Positions 7,749 through 16,772 of a stretch of 64,000 nt of DNA are shown here, one piece after another; position 1 is the first letter of the stretch, and the number at the start of each line of letters is the position of its first letter. The notes beneath the pieces are model-generated. The model was not told where the DNA came from and ran no database searches. It worked only from the letters and a program-made list of their open reading frames with translations. The position numbers and the translations under genes were made by a program. The stretch spans positions 2,604,001 to 2,668,000 of the forward strand of contig OZ245062.1 in the NCBI GenBank assembly GCA_965224785.1. Direction: 5' to 3'. Source of the DNA: JALSNL01 sp036479585. Its GTDB lineage: Bacteria > Bacteroidota > Ignavibacteria > Ignavibacteriales > Melioribacteraceae.

Positions 7749-9392
7749 ATGAAAAACAAAGAAATAACTTTTTCCGATGTAACTTATTCCGTAATTGATT
7801 TTGAAACTACTGGTACTTCCCCAAATAAAAGTAGAGCAATTGAAATTGGAATTGTACGAGTTGAGAATTTAAAAATTACCGAGACATTTCAGTCTCTGTT
7901 TAATCCTGGAGTTTATATTCCACCATTTATTTCTCAGTTAACCGGAATTGAAAATGATGATTTATTTGACGCTCCTAAATTTGAAGACCTTTCTCAAAAT
8001 ATAAAAGAATTTATTGATGGAAGTATTCTTGTTGGTCATAATCTTCAATTTGATTTTGCATTTCTAAAATCTGAGTTTGAGCAAGCTGATATTCTTTTAC
8101 CAAAGATGGAACAAGTTTGTACGTTAAAATTGTCTCGTCGTCTCTTCCCCGAATTAAAAAGCAAAGCTCTTGGAAATATGGCAAGGCATTTAAGAATTAG
8201 ACATAAAAATGTTCACAGGGCTTTGGGTGACGCAACTGTAACTGCTAAAATTTTATTAAAGCTAATCACAAAACTAAAAGAAGAACATAACAGCGAATCC
8301 CTATTTGACTTAGTTGCATTTCAAAATACCCCAAGTGTTTCTAAAAGTTTTAGATTAGTTAAAAAAAAACTCATTGGAGACTTAGCAAGCTTATCAGATA
8401 AGCCTGGTGTTTATTTCTTTAAAGATGCAAAGGATAAAATTGTTTACATAGGCAAAGCTAAAAATCTTAAGAAGAGGGTAAAAAATTACTTTTCAAGTTC
8501 TGCATCACGTAAAGCAAAAAAGATTGCACGCAAGGCAAACAGATTAGGGTTTGCAGAAACAAACTCCGAGCTTGCTGCACTTGTATTAGAAGCCGAGTTA
8601 ATTAAAATTCATAAGCCCCAGTTTAATACTTTGTTAAAAAGATATTCTCAAAATTATTTTATACGAGCAAAGAATACTCACACTTTCCCGGATGTGAAAG
8701 TAACATCTAATTTTGATTTTGATGGCAATGATTATTTTGGGCCATACTCAAATAGAATAACAGCAAATTCTCTTAAAGAAATTGTTGATAAAACTTATGC
8801 TTTACGTGAGTGTACGGATAAAGAATTTGCAAAAGGCAAAAAGTGTTATCTGCTTGATATCAAAAGGTGTACAGGTCCTTGTATTGATAAAGAAAATATG
8901 GAAGAGTATAAATCAGAGATAGAAAATGTTTATGAATTTCTTGAAGGTAAAAATCAGCAAGCTGTAAACAGACTGTTGAATAGAATGAAAGATTTATCAG
9001 AAAGAAAAAAATACGAAGAAGCCGCTGAAGTTAGAGATACAGTAAATTTAATTTTGAACCAACTTACTCGCTCATCTATACTTGCTGAACCAATTAACAA
9101 AGCAAATGCTCTTATTGAAATTAATGGTTCATTTAAAACCGACTATGTTTTATTTCTGGAAGGGAAAGTTTTCTTAAAAGATTATTACTTAAAAGAACAA
9201 GATTTTTTTGATGTAGCTTTGGAAGATTATTTTGAGAATACAATTCACTTACTTGCCGGAATGGAAGATAAAGATTTAGAAAAAATAAAAATCTCACTTA
9301 GCTGGTTAGTTAAGAATAGAACTCAAGTAAAAATTCACTACCTAAAAGATTATAAAAGTAAGGATGAACTTTTTGTTAAGTTAAAATTTTAA
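7749..9392 (+). CDS. DEDDh exonuclease fused to UvrC-like GIY-YIG nuclease
   Basis: A 547-residue fusion. Residues about 9-170 are a DnaQ-like 3'-5' exonuclease: VIDFETTGTSPNKSRAIEIG holds the first catalytic Asp-Glu pair, LVGHNLQFDFAFL the second motif and HRALGDATVTAKIL the last His-Asp. Residues about 210-300 are a GIY-YIG domain (DKPGVYFFKDAKDKIVYIGK) as in UvrC and Cho. A cysteine-containing segment (CYLLDIKRCTGPCI) and a UVR-like helical pair (YEEAAEVRD) follow. The UvrC RNase H endonuclease and HhH domains are lacking, so it is Cho-like. A role in DNA repair is inferred. Confidence 0.92.
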   Translation: MKNKEITFSDVTYSVIDFETTGTSPNKSRAIEIGIVRVENLKITETFQSLFNPGVYIPPFISQLTGIENDDLFDAPKFEDLSQNIKEFIDGSILVGHNLQFDFAFLKSEFEQADILLPKMEQVCTLKLSRRLFPELKSKALGNMARHLRIRHKNVHRALGDATVTAKILLKLITKLKEEHNSESLFDLVAFQNTPSVSKSFRLVKKKLIGDLASLSDKPGVYFFKDAKDKIVYIGKAKNLKKRVKNYFSSSASRKAKKIARKANRLGFAETNSELAALVLEAELIKIHKPQFNTLLKRYSQNYFIRAKNTHTFPDVKVTSNFDFDGNDYFGPYSNRITANSLKEIVDKTYALRECTDKEFAKGKKCYLLDIKRCTGPCIDKENMEEYKSEIENVYEFLEGKNQQAVNRLLNRMKDLSERKKYEEAAEVRDTVNLILNQLTRSSILAEPINKANALIEINGSFKTDYVLFLEGKVFLKDYYLKEQDFFDVALEDYFENTIHLLAGMEDKDLEKIKISLSWLVKNRTQVKIHYLKDYKSKDELFVKLKF

Positions 9393-9402
9393 AACAATTA
9401 CA

Positions 9403-9447
9403 AAAATGCCAGGCACTTTTTTCAGTTGATGAAATGCCTAGCATTTG
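9403..9447. terminator. Bidirectional hairpin, repeat family E copy 1
   Basis: AAATGCCAGGCACTT and AAATGCCTAGCATTT are imperfect inverse arms around TTTTCAGTTGATG, lying between two convergent genes. The element is related to those at 11871-11919 and 21521-21554, so it is both a probable terminator and a dispersed repeat. Confidence 0.6.
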
Positions 9448-9467
9448 ATTATTATACATCTAAAAAA

Positions 9468-11030
9468 CTATTTTACCAACAACATTTTACGAACTTGGTT
9501 AAACTTACTTGTACTAATTTGATAAAAATAAATTCCACTTGTTAAATCACTTCCGTTAAAGTTAACTTCATAACTTCCACTAGTTTGTTTCTGATTTACT
9601 AAAGTTGCAACTTCGCTACCAAGAATATTATAGATTTTTAATGTTACAAATTCATTGCTAGGCAACGAGTATCTAATCTTTGTACTTGGGTTAAACGGAT
9701 TTGGATAATTTTGTTCAAGTAAAAATTCTTGGGGAATTGAATTACTTTTTCGCTCAACTCCAGTTATAGCAACCTCTTTACCAGTTTTGTAGTCTGCTAA
9801 AAATAAATGTTCATCTAATCCAGAGTTGATCTCAGCAAACTTACTAAGAGAAGTTCCATTATCTCCATTACGTTTTTTATTAAGAATTTTATATCTCAAT
9901 CCCCAAAAAAATCTATTTGTGTCTGCAAGTACATGTCTAAATCCTCCATTAGCAATATCTCCTAAACATAAACTAACTTCCAACTTAAGACTATCTGGTA
10001 AATGTCTTTTTCTTATTATACGTCCAATTCTTCTTTCTACTCTTGCAAGAAATGAATCTGGTAAAGCAGTAACATTAATGGAATCACCCAAAGGTCTATA
10101 CTTTCTTAACCAACGTAACTCACGGTTATCAACTCTTTTTAATCTTCTGCTAAATGGTGTAAGCTCTAACCAAAAAGCTTTAGTTTTTGTATTATCAAAA
10201 AATAGGAAATTCCATTCGGAAGGTTTTCCAGTTGAGTCAATTTTGTTTGCTTTAACAAAATAAAGTTTAAGATTTTGAAATAATGGAGAATTTCTCAAAC
10301 TATCCATAATAATTTTTGCACGTGCAAAACGAGGTTGCTTAAAATTTTGCAATAAAATATTTATATTTTCTAAGCCACCTTCTGCTACAACTACTGAATC
10401 AGTTTTCCCAAGAATATCACCATCACTTGGATTAATTTCTCCATCTCCATTAATATCTTTAATTGCAACGGGGAAATAATTTCCAGCATCTACACCACGA
10501 ATTGAATAATCTCCATCAGAATCAGAGAGTGTAACATAAGCTGGAGCAGTTTCTTCAGGGGAATCTAAACTTTTTGGAAGTAACGCTACAATAGTATTTT
10601 CTGCTGGAATATTACCTTCCTTGAACGAGACATTTCCACTTACTGAATATCCTAAATAATTTGCAGAAGTTGCAAATTCAATATGAATGGGTTCAGTCAT
10701 TCTAGAACCGTTTGATAATTTTAATCCTAAATGAATTAGATAATAATATTTATCTATCTCAAATTGTGGTACAAAATAAACCGTCGTTAAGTCTTCACTA
10801 AACCAAAATTCAGAATCTTCGCTAAGGTTTGTAAAAAATGTTTTACCCAATCTAAAGTTCTCTACAGAATCAATCGGTGAGTTAAACGTAACACTAAGTG
10901 TGTCGCCTATATGAAAAGACTTTACATTGCCCTTTGCAACTAATGTTCTAAAGTCTAAACCAGTTTGTGCATTTATGTTGGGCGCCAACAAGCACACTAA
11001 CAGTAGTATTGGTAAATATATTTTTTTCAT
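9468..11030 (-). CDS. Secreted T9SS substrate with Ig-like domain
   Basis: I place the start at 11030: this ATG follows a GAGG site and opens a clean signal peptide (MKKIYLPILLLVCLLAPNI, ending near INAQ). About 520 residues. The N-terminal part looks like a bacterial Ig-like (Big_5) domain, with GKTFFTNLSEDSEFWFSEDL and VYFVPQFEIDKYYYL. A carboxypeptidase-regulatory-like segment carries DINGDGEINPSDGDILG, a calcium-loop pattern as in dockerins. The C-terminus is a type A sorting domain (LEQNYPNPFNPSTKIRYSL ending in VRKMLLVK), so export by the type IX system and cleavage by PorU are expected. Its substrate or ligand is unknown. Confidence 0.85.
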   Translation of the reverse strand: MKKIYLPILLLVCLLAPNINAQTGLDFRTLVAKGNVKSFHIGDTLSVTFNSPIDSVENFRLGKTFFTNLSEDSEFWFSEDLTTVYFVPQFEIDKYYYLIHLGLKLSNGSRMTEPIHIEFATSANYLGYSVSGNVSFKEGNIPAENTIVALLPKSLDSPEETAPAYVTLSDSDGDYSIRGVDAGNYFPVAIKDINGDGEINPSDGDILGKTDSVVVAEGGLENINILLQNFKQPRFARAKIIMDSLRNSPLFQNLKLYFVKANKIDSTGKPSEWNFLFFDNTKTKAFWLELTPFSRRLKRVDNRELRWLRKYRPLGDSINVTALPDSFLARVERRIGRIIRKRHLPDSLKLEVSLCLGDIANGGFRHVLADTNRFFWGLRYKILNKKRNGDNGTSLSKFAEINSGLDEHLFLADYKTGKEVAITGVERKSNSIPQEFLLEQNYPNPFNPSTKIRYSLPSNEFVTLKIYNILGSEVATLVNQKQTSGSYEVNFNGSDLTSGIYFYQISTSKFNQVRKMLLVK

Positions 11031-11217
11031 TTTTTCCTCATAGGTTTGTTTTGTAATTTTATACATTTATCTTTTACTAAATTATTGGTTAATTTAGTTT
11101 TGTCAAGTATTATCGGATAATTTTACAGATAATTGATGATACTAAACTGATGCTTATTAGTTTATAGCCTTAAGATTTAACAAGCTAATACTGACCTTCA
11201 CTAAGGAAAAATAAATA

Positions 11218-11853
11218 ATGTATCTAAAATGGATTGTGTGTGAAGTAGAAAATGAATTTAAGTCTGCATTTTCTGAAGCTCAAGAGAAATGGTTTGAAAC
11301 TAAAAAGACAAAAGGCTTTATGGGGCAAATTGGTGGATGGAATTTACAGTATCCAACTGAAGCTTGTATTCTTTCGTTTTGGGAAGATAAAAATTCCTTG
11401 AATTATTTTATGGAGAATATTCACTATGAAATTTTCAATAATAACAAACAAGAAAAAACATACAAATCTATTTATGTAAATTACTTTAATCTTAAATTTA
11501 ATATGCCAGGAAGTGAAATAGATTTTGCAAGAAGAATAAAAACCGCTACATTTTTAAGAATAGCAGATTGTAAAGTAAAACCAGAAAAAGTCAATCATTT
11601 TGAAGAAGTTCAAAAATCCATTTGGTTGCCTGGTATGAGAAAGACAAAAGGTATGTTGGGTGGAGAATTTTCTATTTCAGAAAAAGAAATGAGTAGATAT
11701 TTAGTTTCAACATTTTGGGATAGTGAAAAAAATCATGCTCAATATGTTAAGAACAATTTATCAATTCTACAAAATAAATCTGATGTAGAGAATGATTTGT
11801 TAAACATAACTGGTAAACAAATTTTGTTAGAAAATTCTTGGAGAGTTATTTAA
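11218..11853 (+). CDS. DUF4937/YdbC-like protein (tandem dimeric alpha-beta barrel)
   Basis: A 211-residue cytoplasmic protein with two similar halves, each of the antibiotic-monooxygenase-like ferredoxin fold: the first has AQEKWFETKKTKGFMGQIGGW and the second has VQKSIWLPGMRKTKGMLGGEF, both followed by a strand ending in FWxD/E (CILSFWEDKNSL and VSTFWDSEKNHAQY). This internal duplication and the W-x-x-x-x-x-T-K-G pattern fit Bacillus YdbC (DUF4937). Its activity is unknown. A ribosome-binding site (AAGGA) precedes the ATG; the gene is monocistronic. Confidence 0.75.
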   Translation: MYLKWIVCEVENEFKSAFSEAQEKWFETKKTKGFMGQIGGWNLQYPTEACILSFWEDKNSLNYFMENIHYEIFNNNKQEKTYKSIYVNYFNLKFNMPGSEIDFARRIKTATFLRIADCKVKPEKVNHFEEVQKSIWLPGMRKTKGMLGGEFSISEKEMSRYLVSTFWDSEKNHAQYVKNNLSILQNKSDVENDLLNITGKQILLENSWRVI

Positions 11854-11870
11854 TAATTTATTAATAATTC

Positions 11871-11919
11871 AAAATACCATTCATTTTTTTAATTGATGAG
11901 GTGTCTGACATTTGGTATT
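11871..11919. terminator. Bidirectional hairpin, repeat family E copy 2
   Basis: AATACCA and TGGTATT are perfect 7-base inverse ends of an element whose core TTTAATTGATGAGGTGTCTG matches the copy at 9403-9447 base for base over much of its length. It lies between convergent genes and has a T-run. Confidence 0.55.
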
Positions 11920-11924
11920 CCTAG

Positions 11925-12890
11925 TTATGTTGGAATTTTTGTCGGTAAGTTTTTTCTTTGTAAGATTATGTTTGCATGATTGCTCATGTTAATCAAGTTA
12001 AAATTATCATTTAGTTTTGTCATCACTATATCATACAATTCAGCTTTGTAAGAACTTGATAATTCCATCCCCGGGAAAAAGTTTAGTTCTGGTATTAAGT
12101 CTCCCCCAATTAAATCAAGCGGATGAAGTAAAAAACTTGGTTCCGTATTTGTAAGTTTGCACATTGTAATTGCAGTTTGCAAATATGCATTCATTAATCC
12201 AACAGAAACTCCAGCTAGATAATGTAAGTAACTAAAATGAAAAGGTAACTTAAAAACTGGAATTGTACTAACCGGAATTTCCAACAGTTCAGATTTATTA
12301 TCTAAGTTCCATTTGAAAGGCTTTATTTTTTTAAGCCCATCTGAAAAAGAACCGAACAAACCTTCTCTAGTTTTTCTTTCTTCTTTTGTTAAATCCGATT
12401 GACGAAAATAGTATGCCCTTGCAAGAGGACCAATCCAGGTTGCAAGTGTTGAAGCATCGTATAAATAGTCTTTCTCTTTTAATATTTTGAACAATTCTTT
12501 GCTTCTACTAAAACCAGGACCTCGAAAACCAATTGGTTTTGCTCCAGTTACTTTGAAAATTGCTTCTTCAGTTTTATTTAACTCATCGAAAATTTCATCT
12601 CTTGAATAAAGATGAAACCAAGCTTCATGATTATACGAATGATTTCCAACTTCGTGTCCACGAGTAGTAATTTCTTTCATCACATCTGCATTCTGAGGAT
12701 CATCAGCATCTCTACCAACTATAAAAAATGTAATTTTCAATTTATGTTTATCCAACATATCTAATCCATGTGGAAGAAATTTATTTAGATAAGATGGATA
12801 CTTTTCCCAACCATTATCTCCATGCACTTTCATATAAGCCCATTGGTTATCAAGATCAAGGGAAATACTTGCATTCATTTTTTTATTCAT
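11925..12890 (-). CDS. Polysaccharide deacetylase (NodB-type)
   Basis: A 321-residue carbohydrate esterase family 4-like protein, probably removing acetyl groups from a polysaccharide. The first motif SISLDLDNQWAYMKVHGDNG carries the catalytic Asp, EVGNHSYNHEAW the metal-binding His pair near residue 100, and GFRGPGFSRSKELF the third motif near 140. The C-terminal half (FLLHPLDLIGGD) contains the last conserved His-Pro-Asp-like motif. No signal peptide is seen, so it may act inside the cell, for example on a lipid-linked glycan. It stands alone, divergent from a T9SS gene. Confidence 0.88.
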   Translation of the reverse strand: MNKKMNASISLDLDNQWAYMKVHGDNGWEKYPSYLNKFLPHGLDMLDKHKLKITFFIVGRDADDPQNADVMKEITTRGHEVGNHSYNHEAWFHLYSRDEIFDELNKTEEAIFKVTGAKPIGFRGPGFSRSKELFKILKEKDYLYDASTLATWIGPLARAYYFRQSDLTKEERKTREGLFGSFSDGLKKIKPFKWNLDNKSELLEIPVSTIPVFKLPFHFSYLHYLAGVSVGLMNAYLQTAITMCKLTNTEPSFLLHPLDLIGGDLIPELNFFPGMELSSSYKAELYDIVMTKLNDNFNLINMSNHANIILQRKNLPTKIPT

Positions 12891-13106
12891 AACTACAACT
12901 TTTATAAAATATAAGAATTATTACTCATGCAAATATATTGAAGAATTCTTCTTTGTAAAGTTGTTCTTTACTTTTTATTCTCTCAGCTAAACATAAAATG
13001 AAAAATTACGATTATGAGTACGTGAACAAATTTTATCTTAGTCAAGTAATTTATTTTTAGCAAATAATATATTTTAAAATAACATTAAAAAAATAGCGGA
13101 GAAAAA

Positions 13107-13799
13107 ATGAGACAAAAGGCAGCACTACTATTAGTAATATTATTTACAATAACATTAAAAGCTGGTATTGGAATAGGAACTTCTGATGCACCATTGCCTG
13201 TAGAGTTAACAACTTTTACAGCATCTATTGTAAACAACAACGTAGAATTAAATTGGGAAACAGCAACAGAGATAAACAACTATGGTTTTGAAGTTGAAAG
13301 GCAGTATCAAGAATCAAGTATCAAGAATCAAGACAAAAACCAAAGTTGGGAAACACTAGTTTTTATCGAAGGAAATGGAAATAGTAATTCACCAAAATAC
13401 TATCTATATAATGATAAATCAGTAAGTTCAGGAAAATATAATTACCGATTAAAACAAATAGATATTGATGGTACATTTTCATACTCTATAATTGTTGAAG
13501 CAGATTTAGGTTTGCCAAGTGTATTTTCTTTAGAGCAAAACTATCCAAATCCATTTAATCCAAGTACAATAATTAGTTATTCAATTCCCAATGTAGCTGC
13601 AGAATCAAGCATGAGAAATGTAACTCTAAAAATTTATGATGTGCTAGGAAATGAAATATCAACACTCGTAAATAAAGACCAACCTTCAGGAAACTATAAA
13701 GTAAATTTTGATGCAAGTGAGTTAAGTAATGGAGTTTATATATATAAAATACAATCCGGAAGTTTTGTTGCAACTAAAAAAATGATTTTACTAAAATAA
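13107..13799 (+). CDS. Short T9SS type A sorting-domain protein
   Basis: A 230-residue secreted protein starting after a GGAG site with a signal peptide (MRQKAALLLVILFTITLKAG). The mid part, PLPVELTTFTASIVNNNVEL and WETATEINNYGFEVERQ, is the fibronectin-like domain commonly attached to sorting tails. The tail begins LEQNYPNPFNPSTIISYSI and ends ATKKMILLK. Little is left besides these two modules, so it may be a short or degenerated cargo protein. It is 13 bases upstream of the FISUMP genes and may be cotranscribed with them. Confidence 0.8.
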   Translation: MRQKAALLLVILFTITLKAGIGIGTSDAPLPVELTTFTASIVNNNVELNWETATEINNYGFEVERQYQESSIKNQDKNQSWETLVFIEGNGNSNSPKYYLYNDKSVSSGKYNYRLKQIDIDGTFSYSIIVEADLGLPSVFSLEQNYPNPFNPSTIISYSIPNVAAESSMRNVTLKIYDVLGNEISTLVNKDQPSGNYKVNFDASELSNGVYIYKIQSGSFVATKKMILLK

Positions 13800-13812
13800 T
13801 TAAGAGATAAAA

Positions 13813-14733
13813 ATGGTCTTGAAAAAATTACTACTTACTCTTGCTGTATTTGTATTTGTTTCTCTGCAAATAAGTGCAAATACCAATCCAGTAGTTTCGA
13901 ATGTCTCATTTTCACTAAGTGGAACAACCGTTACAGTAACATACGATGTAACAGATATACAGCAAGCTACTGTTACTATAAATATGGAAGTTTCAGAAGA
14001 TGGTGGAACTACTTGGGATTATAATTATGGAAGTGCAACTGGACATATTGGAGCTGGTGTAATTAAAGGAACTAACAAAACAATTACTTGGACATACAAT
14101 GGAGCTTCTTCCGAAAATGTAAGAATAAAAATAATTGCAGACGACTTAGTAGGTGATCAAATTTATTATTCTGGACAAATTTATAATACTGTTACTATTG
14201 GAAGCCAAACTTGGCTAAAAGAAAATCTAAATGTTGGAACAATGATAACTAGTAATAATGGAAGTGATAACCAAACCAACAATGGAATAATAGAAAAGTA
14301 CTGCTACGACAATGATGAAACTAACTGTGATATTTATGGTGGTTTATACCAATGGGATGAAGTAATGCAATATGCAACTTCCGAAGGCTCCCAAGGCATT
14401 TGTCCGAGTGGTTGGCATATTCCTACTACTGCTGAATTGCAAACACTTAAAACTGAAGTAAGCAATAGTGGAAATGCATTGAAAGCAATAGGGCAAGGTA
14501 GTGGAAGTGGTGCTGGTACAAACACTAGTGATTATTCAGCATTGCTGTCGGGCTATCGTAGTACTAGCACTGGTGGATTTTTCTATTTAAGTAACAATTC
14601 TTTTTTCTGGAGTTCAACTAAGTTTAGTAGCGATAGTATTTTTGGACTTTACTTGTACAACAATAATAGTAATATTGATATCAACTTTAGTAGCAAAAGT
14701 AATGCTATAAGTATCCGTTGCATAAAAGATTAG
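13813..14733 (+). CDS. FISUMP-domain secreted protein, paralogue 1
   Basis: A 306-residue exported protein with a signal peptide (KKLLLTLAVFVFVSLQISAN). An immunoglobulin-like module follows (NPVVSNVSFSLSGTTVTVTY and EVSEDGGTTWDY), then a FISUMP domain, first described as the Fibrobacter succinogenes major paralogous domain (TIGR02145), with VTIGSQTWLKENLNVGTM, YGGLYQWDEVMQYA and GICPSGWHIPTTAELQTL. The domain ends SIRCIKD. The region between GYR and the end is variable compared with the two next paralogues. The function is unknown; a surface or ligand-binding role is likely. There is no type A sorting tail. Confidence 0.85.
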   Translation: MVLKKLLLTLAVFVFVSLQISANTNPVVSNVSFSLSGTTVTVTYDVTDIQQATVTINMEVSEDGGTTWDYNYGSATGHIGAGVIKGTNKTITWTYNGASSENVRIKIIADDLVGDQIYYSGQIYNTVTIGSQTWLKENLNVGTMITSNNGSDNQTNNGIIEKYCYDNDETNCDIYGGLYQWDEVMQYATSEGSQGICPSGWHIPTTAELQTLKTEVSNSGNALKAIGQGSGSGAGTNTSDYSALLSGYRSTSTGGFFYLSNNSFFWSSTKFSSDSIFGLYLYNNNSNIDINFSSKSNAISIRCIKD

Positions 14734-14764
14734 AAAAAGTTTGAAAAATAAATTAGGCAATAAA

Positions 14765-15694
14765 ATGAAATTAAAAAATATATTTTTTGTAATCATATTT
14801 GTATTTATTTATATGCAAGTATTTGCTAATACTAATCCTGTAGTTACCAATGTATCATTCTCATTAACTGGAACAACTGTTACAGTAACCTACGATGTAG
14901 CGGATGTACAACAAACTGAAGTTACAATAAGTATGGAAGTTTCTGAAGATGGTGGAACTACTTGGGATTATAACTTTGGAAGTGCAACCGGACATATTGG
15001 AGCTGGAATTATAAATGGAACAAGTAAAACAATTACTTGGACATACAATGGAAGCTCTTCTGGAAGTGTAAGAATAAAAATAATTGCAGACGATTTGGTA
15101 GGCGATCAAATTTATTATTCGGGACAAGTTTATAATACTGTAACCATTGGAAGCCAAACTTGGTTAAAAGAAAATCTAAATGTTGGCAATATGATAAACA
15201 GTACCAGTGGTGGTACAAATAGCGATGGAGAACAAACCAACAATGGAATAGTAGGAAAATACTGCTACAATAATGATGAATCAAACTGTGATATTTATGG
15301 TGGTTTATATCAATGGAACGAAGCAATGCAGTATGTAACTATTCAAGGTTCCCAAGGTATTTGTCCGAGTGGTTGGCATATACCAACAAAAATAGAATTA
15401 GAAACTCTTAAAGCTGAAGTAAGTAATAGCAGTAACGCATTAAAAGCAATAGGACAAGGTTCAGGTAGTGGATCTGGCACTAATACTAGTGGTTTTTCAG
15501 CATTGTTTAGTGGGTATCGAGACAGAACTACTGGGAATTTTTTCAACCTAGGTAATGCAAGTAATTCTTTGAGTTCAACTAGATACGGACTTAGTTTAGC
15601 TTATGTTATGTCTCTTAATTACAACAATAATTCAATCCCCATAAATACGAATTATTTACCAGTTGGTTTAAGTATCCGTTGCATAAAAAATTAA
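14765..15694 (+). CDS. FISUMP-domain secreted protein, paralogue 2
   Basis: The frame is open from a TTG at 14741, but I prefer the ATG at 14765, because it opens the signal peptide (MKLKNIFFVIIFVFIYMQVF) and sits after TTAGG. The same Ig-like plus FISUMP layout as its neighbour follows, with LTGTTVTVTYDVADVQQ, QVYNTVTIGSQTWLKENLNV and SGWHIPTKIELETLKAEV. The middle is nearly the same as paralogue 3, including the signal peptide, and shows recent duplication. The last third (after SGYRDRTTGN) differs strongly. Confidence 0.83.
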   Translation: MKLKNIFFVIIFVFIYMQVFANTNPVVTNVSFSLTGTTVTVTYDVADVQQTEVTISMEVSEDGGTTWDYNFGSATGHIGAGIINGTSKTITWTYNGSSSGSVRIKIIADDLVGDQIYYSGQVYNTVTIGSQTWLKENLNVGNMINSTSGGTNSDGEQTNNGIVGKYCYNNDESNCDIYGGLYQWNEAMQYVTIQGSQGICPSGWHIPTKIELETLKAEVSNSSNALKAIGQGSGSGSGTNTSGFSALFSGYRDRTTGNFFNLGNASNSLSSTRYGLSLAYVMSLNYNNNSIPINTNYLPVGLSIRCIKN

Positions 15695-15725
15695 GAAAAG
15701 TTTGAAAGTGAAATTAGGCAATAAA

Positions 15726-16649
15726 ATGCAATTGAAAAAAATATTTTTCGTAATCATATTTGTATTTATTTATATGCAAGTATTTGCTAATACTAATCCC
15801 GTAGTTACCAATGTATCATTTTCATTAACTGGGACAACAGTTACGGTAACATATGATGTAACAGATGCACAACAAGGTTCACTTACAATTAACATGGAAG
15901 TTTCTGAAGATGGTGGAACTACTTGGGATTATAACTTTGGAAGTGCAACTGGACATATTGGAGTTGGAATTACTATTGGTTCAAACAAAACAATTACTTG
16001 GACATACAATGGAAGTTCTTCTGGAAGTGTTAGAATAAAAATAATTGCTGATGATTTAGTAGGAGATCAAATATATTATTCAGGACAAGTCTATAATACT
16101 GTAACCATTGGAAGCCAAACTTGGTTAAAAGAAAATCTAAATATTGGTACTATGATAAACAGTACTAGTGATGGTACAAACAGTGATGGCGAACAAACAG
16201 ACAATGGAATAATTGAGAAATACTGTTATAGCAATGACGAAAGTAATTGTGATAGCCATGGAGCATTATACCAATGGGACGAAGTAATGCAATATGTTTC
16301 AACTGAAGGAACTCAAGGACTTTGTCCAACTAGTTGGCATATACCATCAAAACCAGAATGGCAAACTTTAGTAGCTGAAGTAGGAAGTAGCAGCAATGCT
16401 TTAAAAGCAATCGGTCAAGGAGCTGGAGATGGTGAAGGCACTAACTCGAGTGATTTTTCTGCACTACTAACTGGTTACCGTAATTATAGCAATGGTACTT
16501 TTACTAATAAGGGTTACAGTACACTCTATTGGACCTCTACAGAGAATGGTCCTGCAACTACTGTTCAGATGTCCTACTATACCGATATTATTAAATTTAT
16601 AAATTTTAACACAACTTATGGTTTTAGTATTCGCTGTATAAAAGATTAA
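15726..16649 (+). CDS. FISUMP-domain secreted protein, paralogue 3
   Basis: The frame is open from a TTG at 15702; the ATG at 15726 follows TTAGGCAATAAA exactly as in paralogue 2 and opens an almost identical signal peptide. The domains are the Ig-like module (residues about 25-110) and FISUMP (about 120-307), with YCYSNDESNCDSHGALYQWD, LCPTSWHIPSKPEWQTLV and the C-terminal SIRCIKD. Compared with its siblings it carries more exchanges in the middle (for instance SHGALYQWDEV) and a new variable segment. Nothing similar follows it; a broken lipoprotein gene comes next. Confidence 0.83.
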   Translation: MQLKKIFFVIIFVFIYMQVFANTNPVVTNVSFSLTGTTVTVTYDVTDAQQGSLTINMEVSEDGGTTWDYNFGSATGHIGVGITIGSNKTITWTYNGSSSGSVRIKIIADDLVGDQIYYSGQVYNTVTIGSQTWLKENLNIGTMINSTSDGTNSDGEQTDNGIIEKYCYSNDESNCDSHGALYQWDEVMQYVSTEGTQGLCPTSWHIPSKPEWQTLVAEVGSSSNALKAIGQGAGDGEGTNSSDFSALLTGYRNYSNGTFTNKGYSTLYWTSTENGPATTVQMSYYTDIIKFINFNTTYGFSIRCIKD

Positions 16650-16772
16650 ATTTAGAAAAATAAAACCATTTACACTACCTTCGTTTCAAATAATAGTATT
16701 ACTGCTAGAAATAAAACTGAACAAAATTTTATTTTAGAATAGTAATAAACCTAAAATTAAAAGTTGAGTGAA

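Larger units (their letters stand above)
13873..16649 (+). repeat. Three-copy tandem gene duplication (FISUMP)
   Basis: The three genes share long nucleotide stretches, for example GATGGTGGAACTACTTGGGA and ATTGGAAGCCAAACTTGG occur in each, with spacers of 7-8 bases from the upstream frames. Copies 2 and 3 also share their 5' leader. The array looks like unequal duplication followed by divergence of the 3' ends. Confidence 0.8.

Noticed and set aside
9826..10263. 145-codon ORF on the plus strand
   Set aside because: It lies fully antisense inside the T9SS protein gene, has a composition unlike a protein family, and lacks a ribosome-binding site.
13813..16649. Possible CRISPR or phage tail-fibre array because of repeated segments
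   Set aside because: The repeats are gene-length, not short with unique spacers, and each unit has a signal peptide and FISUMP domain.
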